The notes beneath the pieces were generated by a model, which saw only the letters and a program-made list of their open reading frames with translations, was not told where the DNA came from and ran no database searches. A stretch of DNA of 64,000 bases from Veillonella sp. VA142 (GTDB lineage: Bacteria; Bacillota; Negativicutes; Veillonellales; Veillonellaceae), in contig NZ_RQVN01000004.1 of NCBI RefSeq assembly GCF_003992135.1, positions 1 to 64,000 of the forward strand, given 5' to 3'. The translations under genes and the position numbers were made by a program. Positions 54,035-63,264 of this stretch are shown piece after piece (position 1 is the stretch's first letter; every line of letters starts with the position of its first letter).

Positions 54035-54949
54035 TTATAGGTCTAATCGAGAACGTGGGTTCACATCTTCTTCTACATGATTTCGCATCATATCACGATG
54101 TTCCACCGAAACATTACATCCTTTTTCTTTCAAATGTGCATACAAGGCCTCTGCCATGGCTACGCTGCGATGCATACCCCCTGTACATCCTACAGCTACC
54201 ACAAATTGGCTTTTTCCTTCTTGTTCATAGTTTGGCACAAGGAAATCCAATGTACTAAAGAAATGTTTTTTAAATTCATCAGTCACTTCAAAGGAGTGAA
54301 TGTAATCTTTCACTACTGGCACACGCCCCGATTTATGACGGTATTCAGGAATGTAGTAGGGATTCGGTAAAAACCGTACATCCCATACCATATCCGCATC
54401 ATTGGGCATACCAAACTTAAACCCAAAGCTTACCACTGTAATCGCCATGCCATCAGTTTGTTCTTTCACGTGGCTAAAGGTACGGCGCATAAATGATTTC
54501 AACGCCGATGTTTTCATATTTGTCGTATCGATAATATGATCTGCTTTGCTACGTACATCCTCCAAGAGTGCTCGTTCCTGTGAAAGCCCTGTACTAATAC
54601 GACCTGATGGTGCCAATGGATGAGCGCGACGTGTTTCTTTATAACGGCGAATCAAAGTATCGTCACTAGCTTCCATGAATACAATTTCATAAGGTACATT
54701 CATCCCCGTCAAATCATCTAAGGCACTATTTAAATCATCAAAAAATTCACGACTACGGATATCTACCACTAGTGCTACTTGACTCACTTTAGTGCCTGCA
54801 CTTTGGCGGCAAATTTCACTAAACTTAGGAATCAACACAGGAGGAATATTGTCGATACAGAAATATCCCATATCTTCTAAGACTTGCATCACTTGTGTTT
54901 TACCTGCTCCGGACATACCGGTTACGATAATTAAACGAAACCCTTCCAT
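54035..54949 (-). CDS. rapZ: RapZ/YvcJ nucleotide-binding protein
   Basis: P-loop protein of 304 residues with GMSGAGKTQVM near the N-terminus, a Walker-B-like strand (VALVVDIRS) and the C-terminal block VAVGCTGGMHRSVAMAEAL. In E. coli RapZ controls glmS via small RNA; in Firmicutes the role of YvcJ is less clear. It lies directly upstream of yvcK, both linked to amino-sugar supply for the envelope. Confidence 0.95.
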   Translation of the reverse strand: MEGFRLIIVTGMSGAGKTQVMQVLEDMGYFCIDNIPPVLIPKFSEICRQSAGTKVSQVALVVDIRSREFFDDLNSALDDLTGMNVPYEIVFMEASDDTLIRRYKETRRAHPLAPSGRISTGLSQERALLEDVRSKADHIIDTTNMKTSALKSFMRRTFSHVKEQTDGMAITVVSFGFKFGMPNDADMVWDVRFLPNPYYIPEYRHKSGRVPVVKDYIHSFEVTDEFKKHFFSTLDFLVPNYEQEGKSQFVVAVGCTGGMHRSVAMAEALYAHLKEKGCNVSVEHRDMMRNHVEEDVNPRSRLDL

Positions 54950-54968
54950 GAGGCCCTCCTATAAAATT

Positions 54969-55760
54969 TTATAACACATTTGCTTCGATCCATTTAGCGA
55001 CCCCATCGTTTTCATTTAAGTCACATACTTCTTTGGCAATCGCCTTCACATGCTTCTCTGCATTCCCTACTGCCACGGAATGTCCTGTCACTTGTAACAT
55101 GGATATATCATTTTCCGAATTACCAAAAGATACCATATCTTCTAAACCGATGCCTAATCGCTTGCCCATGAAAGCCAAGGCTTCCCCTTTGGACACGTGA
55201 GGTGCCACAATTTCTAGGAAATTCACCTTGGACCGAACTAAATCAACCATATCGCCTACTTCTTTAGAAAGTATCTCAATAACCTTTGTCATACGTTTAG
55301 GTTCTTCCACCACTAATAGTTTATTTGTCCCCTTTTGAGGCTCATAAATTGTATCCCCTATATACATAGCCTTAGCACCTGTAATCTCTTCATAAAGACG
55401 AGAAAACTCTGTTTCACTGTGTACTAACAATTCATCATCAATATAGGACTGAATATAGATGTTATGCTCTTTTGCAATGGCTAATACTTTACGCGCTACC
55501 TCTGGTGGAATAGCTCGTTCCCAAATAAGTTCCTTACTTTCCACACATTGGATAACACCGCCAGAATACAAGACCATTGGTACATCACCTAAGCCTAAGC
55601 GATGTGCTACAGGATATGCCGTTTGGTACATACGACCTGTGGCGATAAGTACCTCAATTCCTTTGTCCTGTGCTTGTTTAAGCACTGTTTTTGTATAGTC
55701 AGATACGGTGTTATCATCACGTAACAGCGTATCATCTAAATCTATGGCTAACAATTTCAT
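54969..55760 (-). CDS. Cof-type HAD hydrolase
   Basis: HAD IIB phosphatase of 263 residues: motif I LLAIDLDDTLL, motif II in VLIATGRMY, motif IV VSFGNSENDISML. Family members dephosphorylate various sugar phosphates or flavin nucleotides; the substrate is not evident. It is the first gene of the unit leading to rapZ, yvcK and whiA. Confidence 0.9.
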   Translation of the reverse strand: MKLLAIDLDDTLLRDDNTVSDYTKTVLKQAQDKGIEVLIATGRMYQTAYPVAHRLGLGDVPMVLYSGGVIQCVESKELIWERAIPPEVARKVLAIAKEHNIYIQSYIDDELLVHSETEFSRLYEEITGAKAMYIGDTIYEPQKGTNKLLVVEEPKRMTKVIEILSKEVGDMVDLVRSKVNFLEIVAPHVSKGEALAFMGKRLGIGLEDMVSFGNSENDISMLQVTGHSVAVGNAEKHVKAIAKEVCDLNENDGVAKWIEANVL

Positions 55761-55929
55761 GACATCACTCCTTTATCATATCTTTCATTATACCATATAA
55801 CAGCCCATAACTAATGAATAAGTATCACTAAGATACTAATAGTTCCATCCGCACTGATGCCCAAAATGGCGTAACCATAAATAGTAGCCACGACTCTTAA
55901 ATGAGTAGCCCCCATATTTGACAAGGGGT

Positions 55930-55984
55930 AAAAAAACACGACAGGTCCCACAACCCAGTATGATACTGGTATGCAAACCTGTCG
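55930..55984 (-). terminator. terminator of the heme biosynthesis operon
   Basis: On minus, CGACAGGT (55984-55977) pairs with ACCTGTCG (55946-55939) around an inner ACCAGTAT/ATACTGGG stem, followed by TGTTTTTTT. It lies about 40 bases after the chdC stop. The rest of 55761-55929 has no gene. Confidence 0.85.
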
Positions 55985-56024
55985 CAATTCTATTTCTGTA
56001 TACGTTTAAGTCCTTAATTATGCA

Positions 56025-56822
56025 TTAGGAAAATAAATGATCAATCCCATCTATATCCAGAATTGTACCAACTGTAAATGGCCCAAAGATACCAAAACGA
56101 GCACTTACTTCATCGAAACGCATTTCATTGACAATTTTTTTGAACTGAATGGGATCATCACTCATCAAGGTAATGCCCCATTCCCAATCGTCCATACCAA
56201 AAGCACCAGTGGTAAACTCTTTGATCGTATCCTCATATTTTTTGCCAATTTGGCCATGAGAGCGCATCATGCTACCACGACTTTGACGATCCAACATATA
56301 CCAATTGTCAGTTAGGTTACGTTGTTTTGTCATAGGATAGAAGCACATACACGCTAATCTAGGAATTTTAGGATATAAACGAGCTTGAATCCTTGGATGA
56401 TCTTTCGGAGATTTTACATAATTGCTTACTTCAATAACCGACACAAAGGAAGACTCCGGTTGTAAAACACTGAAAATTGGTAATTTTTTCAATTTTAACT
56501 CTACTTCGTTCAACTCTTGCAAGCTTGGTTGCAAGAACCAAAACATAATATCTCCTTTATGACCATTAATATGGTACATCGCATAACTACTCTCATGCGC
56601 TTCATGAGCTTTTTCTAAATTACCGATAAACTCCTTGAAAGATTGTAATGCTTCGCTTTGTTGCTCAGCAGACCAGGCTCTCCATTTTTCAAAATTGATG
56701 GAATAATTAGCATGTAAGCTAAACCAACCTTCGTATGTTTCAGGTACTTTTTCTAATCCTGTTGCTTCCATATGCCCTGCGTGTCCAGGAATTCTATCTG
56801 TATGTTCAGTATGTGTATGCAT
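56025..56822 (-). CDS. chdC: coproheme decarboxylase (chlorite dismutase family)
   Basis: Converts coproheme to heme b using peroxide; the last step of the coproporphyrin-dependent pathway (formerly HemQ). Conserved features are CFYPMTKQR, NWYMLD and MRSHGQIGKKY, the last with the likely proximal heme-ligand His. About 265 residues. The ATG at 56822 lies after GGAGGTGAAAGAT; the preceding ATG is part of that site. The N-terminus is His-rich (six His within the first 20 residues, HTHTEHT...GHAGH), which is unusual. Confidence 0.93.
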   Translation of the reverse strand: MHTHTEHTDRIPGHAGHMEATGLEKVPETYEGWFSLHANYSINFEKWRAWSAEQQSEALQSFKEFIGNLEKAHEAHESSYAMYHINGHKGDIMFWFLQPSLQELNEVELKLKKLPIFSVLQPESSFVSVIEVSNYVKSPKDHPRIQARLYPKIPRLACMCFYPMTKQRNLTDNWYMLDRQSRGSMMRSHGQIGKKYEDTIKEFTTGAFGMDDWEWGITLMSDDPIQFKKIVNEMRFDEVSARFGIFGPFTVGTILDIDGIDHLFS

Positions 56823-56840
56823 ATCTTTCACCTCCATAAT

Positions 56841-58208
56841 TTATTCTTTCCATGCTTCTACTAATTCATATGCTTGTTTAATTCCGTCTGGCATGCCTAC
56901 TCCAGTAAATGGCGTTCCAATCAATGCCAGCCCCGGATACTGTTCTGCCACATGTTTCATAATCGTAGCTACTCGTTCTTTATGACCTACTTCATATTGA
57001 GGCATACTTTTTTGTAATCGTACTACTTCCATCCATTCTGGATTTCCTGTGAATCCTAATATCTTTCGTATTTCTGAAAGTGCCAATTCACACAGCTCTT
57101 TTTCACTATGAGTATCCACCGTCGTATCTGTAGGTTTCCCTAAAAAGACACGTAATACAACTTTATCTTGCGGTGTCGTTTGTGGCCATTTACTAGAAAT
57201 ATACGTACATGCTGTTAATGGCGTCTCTGTACTACGGGTAATGACAAATCCTGTACCTTGCAATGGTTTTGTAAAGGCAGATTTCGGCAAACTCATGATG
57301 ACAATGGCACAAGAAGATTGTTCCATATGCCGCAAGTCATCAAAATTTGCATCATCCTTGAAGAATGCTTCATAGGATTTCGGTGGAGTAGTTACTACAA
57401 GACGATCATAGGAGTCCCTACCTTGTTGTGTTTCCACTACATAGCACCCATCTGTGTAGGATACGCCTAGTACCTCAGAAGATGTGTGTAAAGAAACCTT
57501 CTCCGGCATTTGCTCCACCAGAGCATCTACTAATGACTCTAACCCTCCCGTTAATTGGGCAAATTGTCCTTCCGTAGCCGCCCCAGATTGTTTGCGCATA
57601 CTTTGCATGGCCATCATACCTTTCACCAAGTTTCCGTGCTTTTGTTCTAATTGGCGAAATTCTGGAAAGGTACCGAGTAAACTTAAGCGTTTTAAGTCAC
57701 CACCATAGATACCAGATAGGAGAGGCTCAATTAATAAATGAACTAGTTCATCCCCTAAATGGTAACGGAAAAAGTCATCGATACTCATATCCTCATTTCC
57801 TGGATATGGTTTCTTAAAAAAATCTAATCCAGCACGTAGTTTACCAGACCAACTCAATAAGCTAGACATGGCAAACGGTAAAAATTCTGTAGGAATCCCA
57901 ATGATAGAACCACCAGGGATTGGTTTCATTTGCCCTTGATGATAAATATAAGATTCTCCCGTAGCATTGCGCACCAAGGTATCACCTAGGCCCAATTCTT
58001 TCACCAAATCTGTCATGGCTGTTTTTCTAGCTAAATACGAATCAGGCCCCACCTCCACTACATAGCCATCATGGCGTTTTGTTTGCACCTTACCACCCCA
58101 ACGATTTGAGGACTCTAAAACATGGATTTCCCAATTAGGAAATGACTTGCCCATATAATAAGCGGTAGATAAGCCAGTTAAGCCACCGCCAATAATTGCT
58201 ACTTTCAT
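56841..58208 (-). CDS. hemY: HemY/CgoX-type porphyrinogen oxidase
   Basis: FAD enzyme of 455 residues that oxidises coproporphyrinogen III to coproporphyrin III (or protoporphyrinogen). The dinucleotide-binding motif IIGGGLTGLSTAY is at the N-terminus, with the ESSNRWGGK loop after it and a C-terminal GVGMPDGIKQAYE FAD motif. Its operon with chdC and ferrochelatase favours the coproporphyrin branch. The family uses oxygen, noteworthy in an anaerobe. GGAGG precedes the ATG. Confidence 0.93.
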   Translation of the reverse strand: MKVAIIGGGLTGLSTAYYMGKSFPNWEIHVLESSNRWGGKVQTKRHDGYVVEVGPDSYLARKTAMTDLVKELGLGDTLVRNATGESYIYHQGQMKPIPGGSIIGIPTEFLPFAMSSLLSWSGKLRAGLDFFKKPYPGNEDMSIDDFFRYHLGDELVHLLIEPLLSGIYGGDLKRLSLLGTFPEFRQLEQKHGNLVKGMMAMQSMRKQSGAATEGQFAQLTGGLESLVDALVEQMPEKVSLHTSSEVLGVSYTDGCYVVETQQGRDSYDRLVVTTPPKSYEAFFKDDANFDDLRHMEQSSCAIVIMSLPKSAFTKPLQGTGFVITRSTETPLTACTYISSKWPQTTPQDKVVLRVFLGKPTDTTVDTHSEKELCELALSEIRKILGFTGNPEWMEVVRLQKSMPQYEVGHKERVATIMKHVAEQYPGLALIGTPFTGVGMPDGIKQAYELVEAWKE

Positions 58209-58209
58209 C

Positions 58210-59130
58210 TTACACCTCCTTCATGAGAGCTGCGATTACACTATCAACCATGGCATTTACAAAAAGACTATCTTGATCTGGCATACGTACTCGCACATAC
58301 GATATACCTAACTGCTCACATTGTTCACGACATTCTATATCTAAATCATAGGACACTTCCATATGGGTGCAAGTAAAGCCGATAGGAATATATACCACAT
58401 GCGTATATCCCTCTGCACTCGCTTGTTCTGTGATAGATTCTACCGTAGGCGTTAACCATTCTCCACGAGTACCTGCACTTTGCCATGCTAGGGTGGCATT
58501 AGGTAGCTTAAGCTTGTTTGCTATAGTTTGCATCACATGCTGTAGGCTATGCACATATCCATCATAGGAAATCCCCTTCATCAGTGGCACACTATGAGCC
58601 GTAAAGACATAATACGGTTTCGACGCAACTGGCAATGTATGTAACGTATCCTGTATTCGTTCTACCCAAGATTGTACTAATGTAGGTGAGTCCGACCAGT
58701 TCTTTACAATCTTCCATGCTTCGTTCATATATGGATCCAGTTGTTCAAGATAAGATGAATTTAAAGTATCTGTGCCATAGGGATTCATCATAAGTACCAC
58801 TACCGCATTATAGTTGTTCAATTCCTTCGCTACGTCCGCAATAAGAGGCTCTATGTATTTATGTCCCTGTACTGCCGTTACCTTTGTTAAGGGTAAATGT
58901 TCTTGTACTTTTTCTTGTAATTTTTCAATTTGCCACGCTGTAGACTCCATTAATAAGGATTGTCCACCAATACGTTCATACTTATGACGTAAAACCTGTA
59001 ATTCTTCCTCACTTGGTCTATGTCCTCTTCGTATGCGAGTGTAATACGCTTCTATATCATCTAAAGAACGAGGAGAACCATAATCTAACACTAATACACA
59101 AACTTGTTGTATCGTCTTATCCTCTGTCAT
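58210..59130 (-). CDS. hemH: ferrochelatase (coproporphyrin type likely)
   Basis: Inserts Fe2+ into porphyrin. VLVLDYGSPRSLDDIEAYY is the N-terminal family block; the catalytic His is likely in FTAHSVPL and the conserved Glu region near TCTHMEVSYDLDIEC. About 306 residues, without the C-terminal cysteine cluster of some ferrochelatases. The ATG at 59130 is preferred, 7 bases after GTGGAG; it overlaps hemE by 14 bases. Confidence 0.93.
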   Translation of the reverse strand: MTEDKTIQQVCVLVLDYGSPRSLDDIEAYYTRIRRGHRPSEEELQVLRHKYERIGGQSLLMESTAWQIEKLQEKVQEHLPLTKVTAVQGHKYIEPLIADVAKELNNYNAVVVLMMNPYGTDTLNSSYLEQLDPYMNEAWKIVKNWSDSPTLVQSWVERIQDTLHTLPVASKPYYVFTAHSVPLMKGISYDGYVHSLQHVMQTIANKLKLPNATLAWQSAGTRGEWLTPTVESITEQASAEGYTHVVYIPIGFTCTHMEVSYDLDIECREQCEQLGISYVRVRMPDQDSLFVNAMVDSVIAALMKEV

Positions 59131-60145
59131 GTACATACTCCACTATCTTTCGCAATACTTTAGGATTTGCATCTGGCACAACACCATGCCCTAAGTTAAA
59201 TATATGCTTCCCATGGGCATCACCTTCCGCTAAAATACGATCAATTTCATGTTGAATTGTCTTCCAATCTGCAAATAAATAGGCCGGATCTAAGTTTCCT
59301 TGTAATGTTTGCGTAATACCCATAGCACTTGCTTCTGCAATGGAACATCTCCAATCACAACCGATTACATCTAAAGGCAATTCTTTCCACACTGGGAATA
59401 AATGCTTTGTCCCTACACCAAACATAGTAATAGGAATATGAGGATACCGCTCCTTAATGGTCCCAATAATTCGTTTCATATAAGGGAATACGCCGTTTTC
59501 ATATTGCTCCATAGAAAGCGCACCAATCCAAGAGTCAAAAATCTGAATGGCCTGTACACCGGCTTTAATTTGTCCCTCCATATAGGTAATGGACATAGTC
59601 GTCAAACGTTCCATCAATGCATGCCAAATCTCTGGAGTTGCCACTAAACATTGGCGTGTTTTCTGATAACTTTTAGAAGGACCACCTTCAATCATATAAC
59701 TAGCCAATGTAAAAGGAGCCCCTGCAAAACCAATCAACGGTACTGCAAGCATTTCTTTCGTTAGTATTTGGATCGTTTTCACCATAAAATCCAACGATTC
59801 TTCTACTACAATATCGTGTAAATTTGCTACGTCTGTTTGAGAACGTATCGGATTTGCAATAACAGGTCCTACGCCAGGTTTAATAGTTACATCTACACCC
59901 ATAGGTACCAAAGGAGTCATAATATCTTTGTATAAAATAGCCGCATCCACATCATATTCATAAACGGGAAGAGCCGTTACCTTTGCACACAATTCTGGTT
60001 GATGAGTAATCTCAAATAGACTATATCGCTCTTTTATCTTGCGATACGCCTCTTGACTACGACCCGCTTGACGCATAAACCAAACTGGTCTACGGGACAC
60101 CGACTCACCTGCAATCATTTGCAAATAATCTTGTCGTTGTTTCAT
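59117..60145 (-). CDS. hemE: uroporphyrinogen decarboxylase
   Basis: Decarboxylates uroporphyrinogen III to coproporphyrinogen III. RRPVWFMRQAGRSQEAYR at about residues 18-35 is the family signature, and IGFAGAPFTLASYMIEGG is conserved. The length of 342 residues is typical. It is first in the hemE-hemH-hemY-chdC operon; two palindromes lie in its upstream region. Confidence 0.96.
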   Translation of the reverse strand: MKQRQDYLQMIAGESVSRRPVWFMRQAGRSQEAYRKIKERYSLFEITHQPELCAKVTALPVYEYDVDAAILYKDIMTPLVPMGVDVTIKPGVGPVIANPIRSQTDVANLHDIVVEESLDFMVKTIQILTKEMLAVPLIGFAGAPFTLASYMIEGGPSKSYQKTRQCLVATPEIWHALMERLTTMSITYMEGQIKAGVQAIQIFDSWIGALSMEQYENGVFPYMKRIIGTIKERYPHIPITMFGVGTKHLFPVWKELPLDVIGCDWRCSIAEASAMGITQTLQGNLDPAYLFADWKTIQHEIDRILAEGDAHGKHIFNLGHGVVPDANPKVLRKIVEYVHDRG

Positions 60146-60173
60146 ATATAATTACACCTTACCTTTTTATTTA

Positions 60174-60188
60174 AATCAAACTTTGATT
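60174..60188 (-). promoter_or_regulatory. perfect 7-1-7 palindrome before hemE
   Basis: AATCAAACTTTGATT is a perfect 7-1-7 inverted repeat 29 to 43 bases upstream of hemE, next to a TATAAT on the minus strand (AAAGTATAATC). It is a good candidate operator for a dimeric repressor of heme synthesis. Confidence 0.6.
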
Positions 60189-60279
60189 ATACTTTCCATT
60201 GTACCATATGATAGATGTAATTACCTATATATTCTGTCACTAGTTATGGAATCCACATTGAAGATTTTTATAAGGCTGG

Positions 60280-60294
60280 TTTACAATTTGTAAA
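60280..60294 (-). promoter_or_regulatory. second 7-1-7 palindrome in the hemE upstream region
   Basis: TTTACAATTTGTAAA is a perfect 7-1-7 inverted repeat about 135 bases upstream of hemE and about 50 bases past the chelatase D-subunit stop. It differs in sequence from the one at 60174, so it may bind another factor or be coincidental in AT-rich DNA. Confidence 0.4.
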
Positions 60295-60342
60295 TATACT
60301 AGTCAGTTACATATTAAGTCTAAGAACTTTTAAATAGGAGAA

Positions 60343-62286
60343 TCATCTAATGCCTAGTCTTCCTAGCGATATGTTTTGCATCTTGATATACTCGGCTCCT
60401 AACATATGAGCAACTTCTTTGGCACGGTTCATGCGAACAAAACTGGTATCTGTATCGATGACCGTCGTTTGTATTCCTTGATTCGTAAGCCATCTACCGA
60501 TATCATCTAGTCCCTGCAGTGATTGTAAGGTAACCTTCCCATCTGTAATGATTATGACCTTTGCCTGTACATGCCCTATTTGCGACACATCGATGCCTAT
60601 CTGTTTGACCGCTTCCTTAATACCTTTCACAAAGGGCGTTTTGCCCCCAATACGAGCCTCTCCCAACGCTTTTGGGATGGTCTCGATATGCTGTGTCAAT
60701 GGCACCAAGCATTGCGCCCCCTTCTTTTGAAAGGTGATGAGCGATACATACTGTCGTTTTACATACATCATCTGTACCAATTGTGAAAGTAACTTCTCCG
60801 TCCTCTTTAACCGTTGTCTCTGCCCCATAGATCCGCTTGTATCAACTACCAAATAGATGGCTTCTTTTGGCATTTCTTGATGCATAGCATATTTAACATC
60901 TTCTATTATTAGACGAATAGGTAATCTCTGATTACGTACAATCCCTTGTACAATCGTCGGTATCCATGCAATGGTTCTCCCAGTAGTTCCTTGACGATGT
61001 ACCTTAGGTCCTCGACCGTCGGGACTGATATCTATGTGCTTCTTTGTCGCCACAGATTGCAACATCCCATTTAGATGTAACACCTGCGTTTCTACTGCTT
61101 CTGGAAGTATAAAGGACTCCTCTACCTTACCTCTATTGGACTCACATTGGTCCTCTCCGCTGGCATCTTGTTCTTCCTCAGTCCCCTCATGCCTAGTATC
61201 TAATCCATCTTCTGTCTGATTAGGTTCCTGAGTAGCTTCCTCTTTTGATGATCCACCATGAGATCCATCACTATCTACCGTCATCCCCTGATGAGCGCTT
61301 CCCATTGACTCACCACGGTCATTCTTCCTATCTATTCCCTGTGAGGTATTATCCTCTTCCTTTCGGTTTGAAGTCGTTTCTTCCGTTTTTTCTTGTCCCG
61401 TGCTTGTGTCCTCAGATGGCTTTCGGACAGATAAATCCTGTGTACCTCCATCTTGCTCTGTCCGAGGGTTCCCTAGGTTCTTCATCTTTTGTGGTAAGGT
61501 CCAAGGGAGTACTGTATCTACATCCCTAGGCTCCACAAACTGATGTCCTTTTTCTCTAGCTAAACCTATAGCCGCTTTTAGTAAAATATATTCCATCCCC
61601 ATAAAGGAAATGTTGAATCTCTCTACTAGACTGGAAATATATGTATATATGCTATCATGCACCGCCGGATTTTCAAATGTATCCATCGCTAGTCCCACAG
61701 GACAAGTTTCTTCTTCTTGATGGAATCCATATGCATCTAGTGATGTTCCCTCGTGAAGAGTTTCCTCTCTGTGCTGACTCTCACAAGTGGCACCTATTTC
61801 ATATGCTTCTACATAGTCCCTATCTGTTAGTACCTTCACCCTAGCGTCCCTATCCGGCGACTCTATAGAAATCCACACATCCATATCATAGACCCATTGA
61901 GATAGGCCTTCTGTTCCCGTATAGGTCGCAATGATTTGTAGTGGTCTTCCCGCTTCGTACCGCCGACTTTGCTCATAAAGAATACGTAACCACATGGACC
62001 GGTCAAAATGTTCCAGACCTTCACAGATGAGCAAATCATACACGTCCCAAGGATGTACTTGTTTCACAATTTGAGCTGTTTCTATGGTCCTTTGTATATC
62101 CAACACCTCATGCATAGCACTCACATCTGTGTGAGACATAATCATCATATAGCTTCGTCCCCTATCATGTAATGCTTCCAACAGGGCATATGTTTTTCCT
62201 ATGCCTACTTCACCTGAGATAAGTAATGTCCGCAACAAAGGTTCTTGCAAAAAGAGATGAAGGCCTGTATGTATTTGTTCACTCAT
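60343..62286 (-). CDS. magnesium-chelatase D-like subunit (AAA plus VWA)
   Basis: About 647 residues: an N-terminal AAA+ domain with an intact-looking Walker A (GEVGIGKT), a long acidic low-complexity linker (about residues 270-385) and a C-terminal VWA domain with the MIDAS motif VVDTSGSMG and GGKTPFVKGI. This is the ChlD/BchD/CobT-like layout that works with an ATPase I subunit and a large H/CobN chelatase. The organism is not photosynthetic, so cobalt insertion or heme iron handling is more likely. The ATG at 62286 follows AAAGGAGG. Confidence 0.87.
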   Translation of the reverse strand: MSEQIHTGLHLFLQEPLLRTLLISGEVGIGKTYALLEALHDRGRSYMMIMSHTDVSAMHEVLDIQRTIETAQIVKQVHPWDVYDLLICEGLEHFDRSMWLRILYEQSRRYEAGRPLQIIATYTGTEGLSQWVYDMDVWISIESPDRDARVKVLTDRDYVEAYEIGATCESQHREETLHEGTSLDAYGFHQEEETCPVGLAMDTFENPAVHDSIYTYISSLVERFNISFMGMEYILLKAAIGLAREKGHQFVEPRDVDTVLPWTLPQKMKNLGNPRTEQDGGTQDLSVRKPSEDTSTGQEKTEETTSNRKEEDNTSQGIDRKNDRGESMGSAHQGMTVDSDGSHGGSSKEEATQEPNQTEDGLDTRHEGTEEEQDASGEDQCESNRGKVEESFILPEAVETQVLHLNGMLQSVATKKHIDISPDGRGPKVHRQGTTGRTIAWIPTIVQGIVRNQRLPIRLIIEDVKYAMHQEMPKEAIYLVVDTSGSMGQRQRLKRTEKLLSQLVQMMYVKRQYVSLITFQKKGAQCLVPLTQHIETIPKALGEARIGGKTPFVKGIKEAVKQIGIDVSQIGHVQAKVIIITDGKVTLQSLQGLDDIGRWLTNQGIQTTVIDTDTSFVRMNRAKEVAHMLGAEYIKMQNISLGRLGIR

Positions 62287-62324
62287 ACCCTTCACCTCCT
62301 TTAACAAAATCTCTGGTTCTTCTA

Positions 62325-63263
62325 CTATACCTCTGTTGTATCATAAGTAGCCCATAAATTCTCTAACATACTTTTATCAAATTCACGTTGCTCAAAGGGT
62401 TTCCGTTTCATCCGATGAGCTACCACAAGAGGTGTCAACTGTTTCAGATGCTCCATTGTCACACAGTTCTCCCCTTGTAACGCCGCTAAGGCCCGGCTGC
62501 TAGTGAGCAAGGTAATATCCGAACGATGCCCCTCTACCCCTAGAGTAATCGATATATTGGCAATCAATTCTAATAGATTTGTATCTACTGTAATCGTAGG
62601 CAACGCTTTACGAGCTGTTTCAATAGTGTTACGCAAGGCTTCATCCTCCTTGCGATAGGATTCAATAAAGGATTTGGGGTTATCTTCAAAAGCCAATCGA
62701 CGACGCAAGACTTCCATCCGCAATGCTACATCCGTTTCTGCTTTTACCATCACAGATAAGCCAAAACGATCCAACAATTGCGGGCGAATAACCCCTTCCT
62801 CTGGGTTCATGGTGCCCACCAAAATAAATCGTGATGGATGACTATGGCTAATGCCCTCCCGTTCAACACGATTCACACCCATGGCCGCCACATCTAACAA
62901 TGTATCCACTAAGTAATCCTCTAGTAAATTGACCTCATCCACATAGAGAATATTTTCGTGAGCCTCAAATAAAATACCTGGAGAAAACTCTTGCTTCCCC
63001 TCCTGTAGCATCCGCTCAATATCCAAGGTGCCCACCAATCTATCTTCCGTGCAATGCAATGGAAGATCCACCACTTTCATAGGTGTTCCATCACTATGCA
63101 TAGGTAGCACCTTCGCTAAGCCTCGTACCGCCGTCGATTTCGCAGTTCCCTTATCACCTTGTATCAACACACCACCTACCCGTGGGTCTACCGCATTGAG
63201 GAGCAACGCCAATTTCATTTGTTCTTGTCCTACTAAGGCTGTAAAAGGATATATAATACTCAT
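62325..63263 (-). CDS. magnesium-chelatase I-like AAA+ ATPase
   Basis: ChlI/BchI-type ATPase of 312 residues: Walker A GDKGTAKSTAVRGL (about residues 35-48), Walker B ILYVDEVNLLED, sensor-1 FILVGTMNPEEG and sensor-2 EGHRSDI. It drives metal insertion together with the D subunit encoded 39 bases downstream. The catalytic H/CobN subunit is not in the window and would be expected beyond the right edge. Confidence 0.92.
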   Translation of the reverse strand: MSIIYPFTALVGQEQMKLALLLNAVDPRVGGVLIQGDKGTAKSTAVRGLAKVLPMHSDGTPMKVVDLPLHCTEDRLVGTLDIERMLQEGKQEFSPGILFEAHENILYVDEVNLLEDYLVDTLLDVAAMGVNRVEREGISHSHPSRFILVGTMNPEEGVIRPQLLDRFGLSVMVKAETDVALRMEVLRRRLAFEDNPKSFIESYRKEDEALRNTIETARKALPTITVDTNLLELIANISITLGVEGHRSDITLLTSSRALAALQGENCVTMEHLKQLTPLVVAHRMKRKPFEQREFDKSMLENLWATYDTTEV

Positions 63264-63264
63264 G

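Noticed and set aside
60343..63263. Chlorophyll/bacteriochlorophyll magnesium chelatase
   Set aside because: No other photosynthesis gene is present; related AAA/VWA subunits also serve cobalt and heme chelatases.
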